Shown: positions 8,171 through 17,070, numbered from the stretch's first letter. The stretch is DNA of 24,730 nucleotides from JBGTLA01 sp041744375 (GCA_041744375.1 JBGTLA010000026.1:1-24730), one strand, 5' to 3'. A program made the numbers and translations. Notes: generated by a model not told the origin, from the letters alone.

Positions 8171-8178
8171 GAGACCCC

Positions 8179-10239
8179 ATGAACGAAACGTTGTTGTACG
8201 TCGCGCTCTTCGCTGGCGTGGCCGCCCTGGCGCTGGCGGTGTTCTACGCCCGTGGGGTTCTCGCCCTACCCCAGGGAAACGAGCGGATGATCGAGATAGG
8301 GGCGGCCATCCGGGTGGGGGCGATGACGTTCATACGTCGCGAGTACACCTGGGTGGCCGTGTTCGTGGTCGGAATGGCGGTACTCATCGGGGTCATCCTC
8401 GACGACGGTCTTCTCCGCGCCGGCGCCTACATCGTTGGGGCCGTGTTGTCGGCAGTTGCCGGGTTCGTGGGGATGCGGATCGCCACCGCGGCCAACACGC
8501 GCACCACCGAGGCCGCCCGCACCGGTGGCATTCCAGCCGCCCTGCCGGTGGCTTTCCGCGGTGGCGGGGTCATGGGGTTCACCGTGGCCGGGCTCGGGCT
8601 GTTGGGGGTGGGAATCGGCTACCTCATCTTCATCCAGCTGGTGCCCGAGATCAGCGACATCCGTTCGGCCGACATCATCGCCGCCATCGGTCTCGGCGGG
8701 TCGTCCATCGCCCTGTTCGCCCGTGTCGGGGGCGGGATCTACACCAAGGCGGCGGATGTGGGTGCCGACCTGGTGGGCAAGGTCGAGGCGGGCATCCCCG
8801 AAGACGACCCGCGCAATCCTGCCGTCATCGCCGACAACGTGGGCGACAACGTCGGCGACGTGGCGGGCATGGGTGCCGACCTCTTCGAGTCCTACGTCGG
8901 TTCGCTGGTCGCCCCCATCGCCTACTCGGCGTTCGTGTTCGGCGGGGCCGCTTTCCAGTCCCAGGCCATCATCTTCCCGCTGGCGGTCGCCGCCCTGGGG
9001 ATGTTCGCCTCCATCATCGGGTCCTTCCTGGTCAAGGCGAAGGGCGACGACGACCTGGCGGCTGCTCTCCATCGGGGTACGAATTTCGCTCTCGTCGCCT
9101 CGGCCCTGGGGACACTCGGTCTCGTCTACCTGGTGTTCGGCGACGTCGTCGAGAACCCGCTCGGAATCTGGATCGCCGTCCTGGTGGGTCTGCTCGTGGG
9201 ATGGTTCGTGGGAAAGATCTCCGAATGGTTCACATCCGACCACTACAAGACCGTCAAGGAGATCGCCCGCCAGGCTCAGACCGGGCCCGCCACAGTCATC
9301 ATCTCGGGAATCGCCGAAGGAATGCGGTCGGCGGCATTCTCGGTGATCGTGGTGGCGGGAGGCATCGGCGCCGCCTTCTGGGCGGGCGACTGGGCCCTCG
9401 GTCCCGGTGGTGGCATCTACGGCGTGGCAGTTGCGGCCATCGGTGTGCTCGCCACCTTGGGTATCACGATCTCCGTCGACGCCTACGGCCCGATCGCCGA
9501 TAACGCCGGTGGTATCGCCGAGATGGCTCACCTACCGGCCGATGTCCGCCAGGCAACCGACTCTCTCGACTCGCTCGGTAACACCACCGCCGCCGTCGCC
9601 AAGGGCTTCGCCATCGCCTCGGCCGCCGTCACCGCCCTGGCGTTATTTTCCACGTTCACCGTGGCGGTGGGGCTGACGGCCATCGACCTGGTCAAAGTGG
9701 AGACGGTGATGGGCCTGTTCCTCGGGGGGATGTTCCCGTTCTTGTTCGCCGCCTTGACGATGAACGCCGTCGGGCGAGCCGCCAACAAGATGATCGACGA
9801 AGTCCGGCGCCAGTTCCGCGAGATACCCGGCCTGAGAGAAGGACACCCGGATGCGAAGCCCGACTATGCCACCTGTGTGGACATAGCCACCAGCGCCGCC
9901 TTGCGTGAGATGGTCATACCCGGGTCACTGGCCGTGGCCCTCCCGCTGGTGGTGGGGTTCATCAACGTCGAGATGCTGGGTGGACTGTTGGCCGGGGCTC
10001 TCGTCACCGGGTTCCTCCTGGCCATCTTCATGGCCAACGCCGGTGGTGCCTGGGACAACGCCAAGAAGTTCATCGAGGCAGGCGCCTTTGGAGGGAAGGG
10101 CTCCGACAGTCACAAGGCGGCCATCATCGGCGATACGGTCGGAGACCCGTTCAAGGACACCTCCGGCCCGTCCATGAACATCGTCATCAAGGTGATGACC
10201 ATCGTCAGCCTCATCTTCTCCTCCGCCTTCATCGCCTGA
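8179..10239 (+). CDS. hppA: Membrane-bound ion-pumping pyrophosphatase, K+-dependent type
   Basis: This 686-residue, multi-helix membrane protein hydrolyses pyrophosphate and pumps H+ and/or Na+ across the membrane. Signature motifs are present: DVGADLVGKVE (193-203), the pyrophosphate/Mg site DNVGDNVGDVAGMGADLFES (219-238), DAYGPIADNAGGIAEM (434-449) and the C-terminal GDTVGDPFKDTSGPSMN. After GNTT (467-470) comes Ala471, the state found in K+-dependent enzymes; K+-independent ones have Lys there. Ala474, three residues on, differs from the Gly/Thr I would expect. H+ or Na+ specificity cannot be settled by eye. The start is fixed by the GGAGGAA site at 8164-8170; a longer in-frame extension to 7741 would run back through the divergent LCP gene and is rejected. 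The pump recovers energy from biosynthetic pyrophosphate. Confidence 0.97.
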   Translation: MNETLLYVALFAGVAALALAVFYARGVLALPQGNERMIEIGAAIRVGAMTFIRREYTWVAVFVVGMAVLIGVILDDGLLRAGAYIVGAVLSAVAGFVGMRIATAANTRTTEAARTGGIPAALPVAFRGGGVMGFTVAGLGLLGVGIGYLIFIQLVPEISDIRSADIIAAIGLGGSSIALFARVGGGIYTKAADVGADLVGKVEAGIPEDDPRNPAVIADNVGDNVGDVAGMGADLFESYVGSLVAPIAYSAFVFGGAAFQSQAIIFPLAVAALGMFASIIGSFLVKAKGDDDLAAALHRGTNFALVASALGTLGLVYLVFGDVVENPLGIWIAVLVGLLVGWFVGKISEWFTSDHYKTVKEIARQAQTGPATVIISGIAEGMRSAAFSVIVVAGGIGAAFWAGDWALGPGGGIYGVAVAAIGVLATLGITISVDAYGPIADNAGGIAEMAHLPADVRQATDSLDSLGNTTAAVAKGFAIASAAVTALALFSTFTVAVGLTAIDLVKVETVMGLFLGGMFPFLFAALTMNAVGRAANKMIDEVRRQFREIPGLREGHPDAKPDYATCVDIATSAALREMVIPGSLAVALPLVVGFINVEMLGGLLAGALVTGFLLAIFMANAGGAWDNAKKFIEAGAFGGKGSDSHKAAIIGDTVGDPFKDTSGPSMNIVIKVMTIVSLIFSSAFIA

Positions 10240-10277
10240 GTCTCGTCGGGGAGGAGAGCCGATCAGGCGGGCTTCGC

Positions 10278-10283
10278 TATGTT
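10278..10283 (+). promoter_or_regulatory. -10-like box of sulfotransferase gene
   Basis: TATGTT ends 9 bases before GTG 10293, consistent with a leaderless or near-leaderless transcript. No Shine-Dalgarno lies close to this GTG. There is no clear -35. Confidence 0.3.
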
Positions 10284-10292
10284 CGGTGCGAC

Positions 10293-11180
10293 GTGACAGC
10301 CCGAGGACCCGTTTTCATCGTGGGGGCTCCCCGTTCGGGGACGTCGATCCTGTATCGGACGGTCCTCAAGCACCCCAGCTTCGCCGTCGACGGTGACGAG
10401 GTCCTGCAACTCGCCGAATCGGGCCTGCTCGATCAGCTCCACTCGGCCCCCCGGTGGAAGGCGCCCCGTCCCCCTCGGTTGTGGGCTTACTTCCTGCGAG
10501 ACGCAGACACCTATGCCGCCTTCGTGTCCGAAGTCCACGCGGCCACAAAGGGTGCCGACCCGGTGGATCCCCCGGGTCGGCCCCCCTGGACCGGGGCAGT
10601 GCTGCAGCTGTTCGTCGTCTACGCCACCCGGGCGCGCCGCTGCCGGCGTCTCGTCGAGAAGACCCCCACCCACATCGAACACGCCGACTGGCTGCTCGAG
10701 TCGTTACCCGACGCCAAACTCGTCTTCATCCACCGGCACCCCCTCGACAGTTTCACCTCGCATCGGCGGCGAGCGATCGTCGACAGTCGGGCCAAGGGTT
10801 GGGCCGACCTCACGGTTGATGAGTTCGCCACCGTGTACCACCGCCAATCCACGGTTGCGCAGCACCTGGCATCCTCTCGACCGGACAGGTTTCTGACTCT
10901 GAGCTACGAGGCGTTTACGTCGGACCCTCGTGCCGAAGCGAGCCGTTTCTGCCACTTCGTCGGGGAGGAGTTCGACCCGGCCATGGTCCGCGAGGAATTC
11001 CCCGATCTGACCCGGTCGGCCAACGACCCCCATCTCTGGGGGGCGATAACCACCGTAACCAAGGCTTGGAGCGACTTCGTCGACCCGGCCACGGCCGCGT
11101 TGGTTGAGGACGCCACCGAGAGCGCAGCCCGGGCATGGGGATATGGACGACGAACGCCTCCCGTGATACGGCCCACCTGA
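10293..11180 (+). CDS. Sulfotransferase-family protein (PAPS-type fold)
   Basis: The 295-residue product has the two hallmark sites of P-loop sulfotransferases. The 5'-phosphosulfate loop is GPVFIVGAPRSGTSILYRTV near the N-terminus (residues 5-24). The 3'-phosphate region is KTPTHIEHADWLLESLPDAK followed by VFIHRHPLDSFTSHRRR, with the conserved Arg and Ser (about residues 148-158). LTLSYEAFTSDP and the following FCHFVGEEFD match the later family pattern ('YEdL..dP...l..i..FLG'). Such enzymes move a sulfonyl group from PAPS to a hydroxyl or amine of a small molecule, lipid or glycan; the acceptor is unknown. The start is GTG 10293 because the P-loop follows within ten residues, as in the family. 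It lies 53 bases after hppA and precedes the phosphatase on the same strand. Confidence 0.85.
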   Translation: MTARGPVFIVGAPRSGTSILYRTVLKHPSFAVDGDEVLQLAESGLLDQLHSAPRWKAPRPPRLWAYFLRDADTYAAFVSEVHAATKGADPVDPPGRPPWTGAVLQLFVVYATRARRCRRLVEKTPTHIEHADWLLESLPDAKLVFIHRHPLDSFTSHRRRAIVDSRAKGWADLTVDEFATVYHRQSTVAQHLASSRPDRFLTLSYEAFTSDPRAEASRFCHFVGEEFDPAMVREEFPDLTRSANDPHLWGAITTVTKAWSDFVDPATAALVEDATESAARAWGYGRRTPPVIRPT

Positions 11181-11214
11181 CGCTCGGACACCCGAAGCTC
11201 TCCGGATTGGATTC

Positions 11215-11238
11215 GTGGTGGCGCAGCCACGCCACCAC
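11215..11238 (+). terminator. Hairpin between sulfotransferase and phosphatase genes
   Basis: GTGGTGGCG and CGCCACCAC form a perfect 9-bp stem with a six-base loop, 34 bases after the sulfotransferase stop. No T-run follows, so it would be at best a weak intrinsic or actinobacterial-type terminator, or a leader structure for the next gene at 11269. Confidence 0.35.
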
Positions 11239-11268
11239 AATGATGCTGCTCTCACGAGCGCCAACGCC

Positions 11269-12510
11269 ATGTCTGAAATCCTCCTCATCCGCCACGCCGA
11301 GTCCGACGCCAACGTGGCCGGACTGTGGCAAGGACGCGGCGACTCCGACCTCTCGCCCGAAGGTCGTGCTCAGGTCGAATCACTGGCGGAGCGACTCGCC
11401 CACTTCGCCTTCGACGCGGTGGTGTCCTCCCCTCTGACACGAGCTCGCGCCACGGCAGCCGCTGCGGTGGATGCGCCTGAGGTCGACGGTGATCTGGTGG
11501 AGGTCGATCTGGGAGAGTGGGAAGATCGCCCCTTCGCCGAGGTGGCCGAAGAGCATGGTCCGGCTCTGTCGGCGCTGTACCGGGGGCACGACGGTCCCTT
11601 CGGCTCGATCGGAGAGAAGCTGAGCGAGGTTGCCTCCCGGGCCTGGAGGGCAATTGACCGTGTGGCGGAACGCATCGGTGACAATGGCCGGGCGGCGGTG
11701 GTGACACACGGAGGAGTGATCGATGCCATCTTTGGAACTTTTCTTCCGGCCCAGACGCGCCGTCCCCACCGCATGGCGTCCAACACCTCGCTTACCCACA
11801 TTGTCGGTGGTCCTGGCCGGTGGCAATTGGCCCGATTCAATGACGCCACTCACCTCCACCCCCTTCCCGGACCGGTTCGCCACCACCTCGCCACAGGCGG
11901 AGCCGTGCTCAGCTTGATCCGCCACGGTCGCACCCGCGCCAACACCGAGCGGAGATGGCAGGGCCAGTCCTGTTGGGGCCTCGACGACGACGGTCGCCTC
12001 CAGGCGAAGCGGCTGGCGGAGTGGTACGGCCGTCTCGATCCGCTGTACGCCTCCCCTCTAGGTCGTGCGCAAGCCACCGCCGCCGCCCTGGCCCGAGGAG
12101 AGGTTTCTCTCGACGCCGGGTTGATGGAGATCGGGGTCGGGTATTGGGAAGGCTTGGATATGAGCGAGGTACGGACCCGATGGCCGGAATTGTCGCGCCG
12201 CATCTTCGATGACGGAGAGGACCTGCCGCGAGGAGAAACCGGCGAGACGTGGCGGGGAGTCACCGACCGTGTCGTATCGACGATCGCCAGACTGGACGCC
12301 CCGGGGGGGTCGGTGACGGGTGTCGTCACCCACGGGGGCGTGATCCGCGCCTACGTCGGTTCTCTGGGCGGTGGGGGAGCGGCCACCCTCCCCCGGTTCC
12401 ACACCCCAGCCAACACTTCGGTCACCCATGTCGCCCTCACCGCCGAAGGGCCCATCCTGTGCGACTACGCAGTTGCTCCCCACCTCGAAAGGACTCTTTC
12501 CATCCCATGA
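11269..12510 (+). CDS. Tandem histidine phosphatase (two PGM-like domains)
   Basis: One 413-residue polypeptide contains two complete histidine-phosphatase domains. Domain 1 (about 1-190) has LIRHAESDAN with nucleophile His9, SSPLTRARATAAA (Arg58), acid region LVEVDLGEWED (Glu78) and VVTHGG (His147). Domain 2 (about 212-405) has LIRHGRTRAN (His219), ASPLGRAQATAAA (Arg266), LMEIGVGYWEG (Glu287) and VVTHGG (His355). The halves align motif by motif, including a WQGQ/WQGR step after each RH motif, so this is an internal duplication with both active sites apparently intact. Substrate is unknown; relatives act on phosphoglycerate, alpha-ribazole phosphate, phosphoserine and other small phosphates. 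ATG 11269 is preferred to an upstream in-frame GTG at 11215 because the first strand (MSEILLIRH) begins there. Its stop overlaps the next start as ATGA. Confidence 0.88.
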   Translation: MSEILLIRHAESDANVAGLWQGRGDSDLSPEGRAQVESLAERLAHFAFDAVVSSPLTRARATAAAAVDAPEVDGDLVEVDLGEWEDRPFAEVAEEHGPALSALYRGHDGPFGSIGEKLSEVASRAWRAIDRVAERIGDNGRAAVVTHGGVIDAIFGTFLPAQTRRPHRMASNTSLTHIVGGPGRWQLARFNDATHLHPLPGPVRHHLATGGAVLSLIRHGRTRANTERRWQGQSCWGLDDDGRLQAKRLAEWYGRLDPLYASPLGRAQATAAALARGEVSLDAGLMEIGVGYWEGLDMSEVRTRWPELSRRIFDDGEDLPRGETGETWRGVTDRVVSTIARLDAPGGSVTGVVTHGGVIRAYVGSLGGGGAATLPRFHTPANTSVTHVALTAEGPILCDYAVAPHLERTLSIP

Positions 12511-13169
12511 CCGACTACAACAGCCTCCGGTACGCCCTCGTCAATCGCTGGGACTCCAGTCATCTCGAGACCGTCGACAGGCTCCTGCCTCTGCGGCCGG
12601 GCCAGCGCGTGCTGGAGGTCGGGTGCGGTGCGGGGCACCTCACCCGCCGCCTCGCCGAGCGGGGGATCGACATCATTGGGGTGGATGCCAACCCGCAGGC
12701 GTCGGAGATCGCCGGCAGCGACCGGGTCGTAACCATGCGTGCGGAGACGTTGGAGTTCGAGGACGACAGCTTCGATGCGCTCTTGTCAGTCCACGCCATC
12801 GAGCACATCCCCAGCCTCAACGAGGCGATGACAGACATGGCGCGGGTTCTCAAGCCGGGGGGCAGGGCTCTGCTCGTGTACCCAGCCGAGCCGATCATGG
12901 GCATGTACGCCATCCCCACCTCCGTCATCCTCCACCATCACCCCTTCAAGGCGCGTGAGGTCCACTGTCAGCACTTGTGGCCGTCCAAGGTGCGTCGGAT
13001 GGTGGAGCCGCTCGGTTGGGTCGAGACCCACCACGAGTTCGATCTGTTCCGGTCACCCCAATTCGTGTCCCGGTTCACCGCCACCGGAGTTGCGCCGGAC
13101 CACCTCGGTCGCTCTGGCTTTCGGCGCTGGAACCACCGGCGGGTTCCGCAACCTCGGCCGACGTCATAG
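12507..13169 (+). CDS. Class I SAM-dependent methyltransferase
   Basis: This 220-residue protein has the methyltransferase Rossmann motifs: VLEVGCGAGHLTRRLA (motif I, 35-50), IIGVDANP with the ribose-binding acidic Asp60, the EFEDDSFDALLSVHAIEHI segment (motif II region) and MARVLKPGGRALLVYP (motif III). This fits the Methyltransf_11 group, which includes ubiquinone/menaquinone-type and many small-molecule methylases. The acceptor cannot be told from sequence. The ATG overlaps the stop of the phosphatase (ATGA at 12507-12510), a sign of translational coupling, so the two products are probably made together. The C-terminus is basic and ends 71 bases before phoH. Confidence 0.88.
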   Translation: MTDYNSLRYALVNRWDSSHLETVDRLLPLRPGQRVLEVGCGAGHLTRRLAERGIDIIGVDANPQASEIAGSDRVVTMRAETLEFEDDSFDALLSVHAIEHIPSLNEAMTDMARVLKPGGRALLVYPAEPIMGMYAIPTSVILHHHPFKAREVHCQHLWPSKVRRMVEPLGWVETHHEFDLFRSPQFVSRFTATGVAPDHLGRSGFRRWNHRRVPQPRPTS

Positions 13170-13226
13170 TTCGAATCCTTGGTTCGGCGACCTCTCTCGG
13201 TGAAGATGTCACCACGTTGCCAGATC

Positions 13227-13231
13227 AGGAG
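13227..13231 (+). promoter_or_regulatory. phoH ribosome binding site
   Basis: AGGAG lies 9 bases before GTG 13241 and supports that start over an upstream ATG at 12977, which lies inside the methyltransferase gene in another frame. Confidence 0.6.
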
Positions 13232-13240
13232 TCTGAAACC

Positions 13241-14536
13241 GTGCCACGAACGTTCGTCCTGGACACGTGTGTCCTCTTGGCCGACCCCAATGCGCTGATC
13301 CGTTTCGACGAGCACCGGGTGGTGCTGCCCCTGGTCGTGGTCGAAGAATTGGATCGCATGAAGACGCGTCTCGACGAGGTGGGTGCCAACGCCCGGGCTG
13401 CTATCCGCTTGCTAGAGAGTCTCGGGGCCTCGAGCCGCGGCGGTCTACGCGAGGCGGCCCCGCTGCCGTCGGGGGGGACGTTGCGAATCGAGCTCAATGG
13501 CGTGGAGTCGGACCGGCTGCCGAAAGTGCTGGACCCCACCACCGCCGATCATCGAATTCTCTCCACCTGCTTCAACCTCGACGGCCCGGTGTTGGTCACC
13601 AAGGATGCCTCGTTGCGGATCAAGGCCGCACAGCTAGGGGTGGAGGTCCAGGATTATCGAGGCGACACGGTTCAGGTCGAGCATCTCCACTCTGGAGTGG
13701 TCGAGCACGAAACCGATGTCGACACGCTCGATCGGCTGTTCGACGAAGGCAAGATCGAGTTGGAGGTGGACGCTCTCGTCAACGAGTTCGTGGTGCTGCG
13801 GGCCGGCCGTTCCCGCTCGGGGCTGGCCCGGGTGGTGGAAGCCGGCCCCCTCGCCACCGTCGAGCGGGTCTCGACGCATGTCCGCGCCTTCGGTATCGAG
13901 CCCAAGAACCTCCAGCAGACCGTGGCGATGCATCATCTGCTCGACCCCGACGTCCCCGCCGTCTCCATGATGGGCAACGCCGGCTCCGGGAAGACCTTTC
14001 TCGCTCTGGCGACGGCCCTCGAGCTGGTGGTGGAGCAGGCTCGGTATCGACGGGTGAGCGTGTACCGGCCTCTGGTAGCGGTGGGCCGCCAGGAAGTCGG
14101 GTTTCTCCCGGGCGATCTCAACGAGAAGCTGACCCCGTGGATGGCAGCCGTCAACGACAACCTCTACGCGCTCTTTTCCGATGCCGGGATCGATGGCGCC
14201 AAGGCGGCGGTCGAGGAGCTCTTGGCCCGCGGCGAGTTGGAGCTGGCGGCAGTGACCTATCTGCGTGGGAGGTCCATCACCGATGAGTTCGTGATCATCG
14301 ACGAGGCGCAGAACCTCGAGCTGCCGACGCTCAAGGTCATCCTGACCCGGATGGGACGAAACTCGAAAGTCGTGTTCTGCGGTGATCTGTCCCAAGTGGA
14401 CAACCCTTACATCTCGCCCTACGGCGGCATGGCTGCCCTCATCGAGAAGTTCAAGGGAACCGACCTCTTCGGCCACGTGACGTTGGAACGCACCATCCGC
14501 TCCCGCCTCGCCGAGCTGGCAGCGAGTTTCTTATGA
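13241..14536 (+). CDS. phoH: PIN domain-PhoH ATPase (PhoH2-type)
   Basis: The 431-residue product fuses an N-terminal PIN nuclease domain to a C-terminal PhoH ATPase. The PIN acids are visible: Asp8 in FVLDTCVLL, Glu35/36 in VVVEELD, Asp103 in TADHRIL and Asp122 in TKDASLR. The PhoH part has Walker A GNAGSGKT (245-252), Walker B VIIDEAQN (351-358), an NPYISPYGG segment after FCGDLSQVD (379-387), and a terminal LERTIRSRLAELA. Mycobacterial PhoH2 of this build is an RNA helicase/RNase, sometimes paired with an antitoxin-like PhoAT. No small upstream antitoxin gene is seen here; the 71-base gap before it codes for nothing evident. The start is GTG 13241, set by AGGAG at 13227. The last codons and the TGA stop lie inside the large palindrome at 14525-14579. 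Confidence 0.93.
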   Translation: MPRTFVLDTCVLLADPNALIRFDEHRVVLPLVVVEELDRMKTRLDEVGANARAAIRLLESLGASSRGGLREAAPLPSGGTLRIELNGVESDRLPKVLDPTTADHRILSTCFNLDGPVLVTKDASLRIKAAQLGVEVQDYRGDTVQVEHLHSGVVEHETDVDTLDRLFDEGKIELEVDALVNEFVVLRAGRSRSGLARVVEAGPLATVERVSTHVRAFGIEPKNLQQTVAMHHLLDPDVPAVSMMGNAGSGKTFLALATALELVVEQARYRRVSVYRPLVAVGRQEVGFLPGDLNEKLTPWMAAVNDNLYALFSDAGIDGAKAAVEELLARGELELAAVTYLRGRSITDEFVIIDEAQNLELPTLKVILTRMGRNSKVVFCGDLSQVDNPYISPYGGMAALIEKFKGTDLFGHVTLERTIRSRLAELAASFL

Positions 14537-14579
14537 CCAAAGCGGTGCGGAATTCGCACCGCTTTGGTCATAAGAAACT
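14525..14579. terminator. 25-bp-stem palindrome overlapping both phoH and hrpB stop codons
   Basis: The arms 14525-14549 and 14555-14579 are perfect reverse complements (25 bp) around a five-base GAATT loop. The stem contains the phoH TGA (14534-14536) and touches the hrpB stop (14580-14578). The position suggests a bidirectional terminator for the convergent pair. No T-run flanks it. The outer 13 bases, GGTCATAAGAAAC, recur exactly at 17528-17540 in a second, degraded copy. Confidence 0.75.
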
Positions 14580-17013
14580 ATCGGGGTCGACTGTTGGCGG
14601 GATCCTGCGGCCAATCGTGCTTCGGGTACCGACCCGTCATCTCCTTGCGAACCTCATCCCATGTTCCCGACCAGAACCCCGCCAGGTCGGACGTCACCTG
14701 CACGGGCCGGTTGGCCGGCGACAGGAGCTCGAGGACAACCGGGCTGCCCCCCACCGTCGGAGTTTCGGTGGTTCCGTACATCTCCTGCACCCGCACCGCC
14801 ACCCTCGGTTCCTCACCCGAGTAGTCGACCCGGACCCGGCGACCCGAAGGCACCACCACATGGGTGGGGGCGAGTCGTTCCAGCTGGCCAATGAGCCGGT
14901 GATCGAGTGAGCTGCGCAGGATTGAGGCGAGATCGATCCTTTCCACGTCGTCCCAACCGGTGGCCGTCACCAGGTGCGGACCCAGCCAGGCGGCTGCGGT
15001 GGAGCGCAGGGTCGAGTCCGACCAGTCGGGCCACTCGTCTCCCAGCGATCTCCGCAGATGGGTGACGCGTCGGCGTAGCTGGCGGGCGCTCTCAGTCCAG
15101 GGGAGAGCACCGACACCGGTGTCCACCACGCGTTTGACGAGGGCGGCGACCGTATCGGGGCAGGGCTCGGGTCGGCGGTCGATCGTGTGGAGCGCCACTC
15201 CACCGAGTCTGGCCTCGGTTCGGTCCACCAGGCGCCCGTCGACCCACGTCAGCCAGCGGGTGTGGTCGATCTCGTGGGAGAAACGGGCCATCACGTCGTC
15301 TTCGCTGATGGCAGCAGCCAGACGGATGCGGGCGTCCCGGCGGCGGCCGTCCAGGTCGGCGGCGACGACGAACCTCTCCGTTGCCAGGGTGTCGGAGGTG
15401 CCGATCACGGCGGTGGTGCCGGTGCGGAGCTGAAACCGCCCGGGGCTGCCTCTGCGCAGCGCCAGGCGATCGGGGAAGGCGAGCGCCAGCACGTAGCCGG
15501 CGCGGTCTGAGTCGATGTCTGTCAGGTCGCTCACTCCCGCTCGGCGCCCGATGTCGGAGGCGGCGGTACGTAGTCGTTGTAATGCACCCATCACCGCGGC
15601 AGGGTGACGATAGGACGCATCCGTGAGGAGCCGGAGGCGCACCGTCACGTCGACCGGCAGCTCATCGGGACGCCCGCGTAGGGGGTCGCGCTCGTCGATG
15701 AGCGTCGCCAACCACACTGCCAGTGCCGCATCGGCGCCGGCATCGACGATCATGCGTGCCAGGCGAGGATGGAGGGGGAGTCGGGACATGGCGCGGCCGC
15801 TTTCAGTCACGGAGCCGTCTTCGAGAGCGCCCAGGGTCGCCAACAGCGCCGTGGCCTCGCTCCACGGGGCCGACGGGGGGGCATCCAGCCACTTCAGTTC
15901 GGCGGGGTCGGTCACTCCCCACATCGCCAGCTCGAGGGCCAGCCCGGTGAGGTCGACGTGGGTCATCTCGGGCTCGATCTGCGACCGGCGGGTAGCGTGC
16001 TCCATCTTCGACCACAGGCGATAGGCGACTCCCGGTCCCAGTCGACCTGCCCTCCCGGCCCGCTGATCGGCGGAGGCGCGCGAGATGGGCACCGTTCTCA
16101 ACCGGCTCATCCCGATACGCGGATCGAAGCGGGGGGCGCGTGCCAGCCCGGAGTCCACCACCACTGTGACCCCCTCCACGGTGAGACTCGACTCGGCGAT
16201 GTCGGTCGAGAGGACGACCTTCCGGAAGGGATGTTCCGAGGGAGCGATGGCGGCGTCCTGCTCCTCGACCGGCAATGAGCCGTGGAGGAGTCGGACATCG
16301 GCGAGGGCGTGCGCCAACCGATCAGCCACTCTCCTCATCTCGGCCATGCCCGGCAGGAACACCAGCACGTCGCCTTCGTGCTCGGTGAGAGCGGAACGAA
16401 CTGCCGCCGCCACGTGGTCCTCGTGGTGGCGGGTACGGGGTGGGGGAGGGCGCCACCGAACCTCGACGGGGTGCAACCTGGCCTCGGCGGTGACGATGGG
16501 TGCCCCGCCGAGCAGCGCGGCCAGGCTCGACGGATCGATCGTGGCGGACATCAACAACACTCGAAGGTCCGGGCGGAGCGCTGTCCGGACGTCGAGAGTC
16601 AAGGCCAACCCGAGGTCGGTTTGGAGGTTCCGTTCGTGCACCTCGTCGAAGATCACGAGGCCGGTGTCGGCCAGCGACGGATCGGCTTGGAGGCGGCGGG
16701 TCAAGATGCCCTCCGTCACCACCTGGATGCGGGTGGAAGCGCTGGTGGCCCGGTCATGGCGGGTGACGTAGCCGACCGTCGCCCCCACCGGCTCTCCGAG
16801 GAGGTACGCCATCCGCCGAGCGGCCGCGCGCGCCGCCAGGCGCCTCGGCTCTAGCAGGAGGATGCGGCCCTCGACGAGGTCGAGCAGGCGCAGCGGAACC
16901 ACGGTCGTCTTGCCCGATCCCGGCGGGGCAACCAACACAGCCATCCCCGGATGTGACAGAGCCGAGCGCACGTCGCCGACCACGGCTTCGACGGGCAGGC
17001 CGGTGGGGTCCAT
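14578..17013 (-). CDS. hrpB: ATP-dependent helicase HrpB
   Basis: This 811-residue DEAH/RHA-type helicase has the HrpB length and layout. It starts with LPVEAVVGDVRSAL, then Walker A APPGSGKT (29-36), LLLEPRRLAARAAARRMA (Ia), VTEGILTRRL (99-108), DEVH (123-126), MSATID (155-160), VVLSTDIAESSLTVEGVTVVVDSG (motif V region) and ADQRAGRAGRLGPG (motif VI). The C-terminal third carries the HrpB-specific segment, including VDYSGEEPRVAVRVQEMYG and the near-terminal FWSGTWDEVRKEMTGRYPKHDWP. HrpB is widespread, but its cellular substrate is poorly known; RNA-related roles are usually assumed. The ATG at 17013-17011 has a -10-like TACCCT (17027-17022, minus strand) 8 bases upstream. It is divergent from the PPOX gene (57-base gap) and convergent with phoH through the palindrome. 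Confidence 0.95.
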   Translation of the reverse strand: MDPTGLPVEAVVGDVRSALSHPGMAVLVAPPGSGKTTVVPLRLLDLVEGRILLLEPRRLAARAAARRMAYLLGEPVGATVGYVTRHDRATSASTRIQVVTEGILTRRLQADPSLADTGLVIFDEVHERNLQTDLGLALTLDVRTALRPDLRVLLMSATIDPSSLAALLGGAPIVTAEARLHPVEVRWRPPPPRTRHHEDHVAAAVRSALTEHEGDVLVFLPGMAEMRRVADRLAHALADVRLLHGSLPVEEQDAAIAPSEHPFRKVVLSTDIAESSLTVEGVTVVVDSGLARAPRFDPRIGMSRLRTVPISRASADQRAGRAGRLGPGVAYRLWSKMEHATRRSQIEPEMTHVDLTGLALELAMWGVTDPAELKWLDAPPSAPWSEATALLATLGALEDGSVTESGRAMSRLPLHPRLARMIVDAGADAALAVWLATLIDERDPLRGRPDELPVDVTVRLRLLTDASYRHPAAVMGALQRLRTAASDIGRRAGVSDLTDIDSDRAGYVLALAFPDRLALRRGSPGRFQLRTGTTAVIGTSDTLATERFVVAADLDGRRRDARIRLAAAISEDDVMARFSHEIDHTRWLTWVDGRLVDRTEARLGGVALHTIDRRPEPCPDTVAALVKRVVDTGVGALPWTESARQLRRRVTHLRRSLGDEWPDWSDSTLRSTAAAWLGPHLVTATGWDDVERIDLASILRSSLDHRLIGQLERLAPTHVVVPSGRRVRVDYSGEEPRVAVRVQEMYGTTETPTVGGSPVVLELLSPANRPVQVTSDLAGFWSGTWDEVRKEMTGRYPKHDWPQDPANSRPR

Positions 17014-17070
17014 ATCGGTGCAGGGTAGGGGTGCGGGAATGGACGGAGGACGAGGCGAGTTCCCCCCAAC

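Noticed and set aside
7741..8178. In-frame N-terminal extension of hppA by about 146 codons
   Set aside because: It runs through the antisense of the LCP gene and its promoter region. ATG 8179 has a strong ribosome site and fits the family N-terminus.
13169..13178. GTTCGAATCC, like a tRNA T-loop, possible tRNA remnant or attachment site
   Set aside because: No acceptor stem, anticodon arm or CCA end is found around it. The match is only ten bases.
13171..13186. LexA-like site before phoH (TCGAAT...GGTTCG)
   Set aside because: The half-sites differ from TCGAAC/GTTCGA and the spacing is 5 rather than 4, so it does not meet the consensus.
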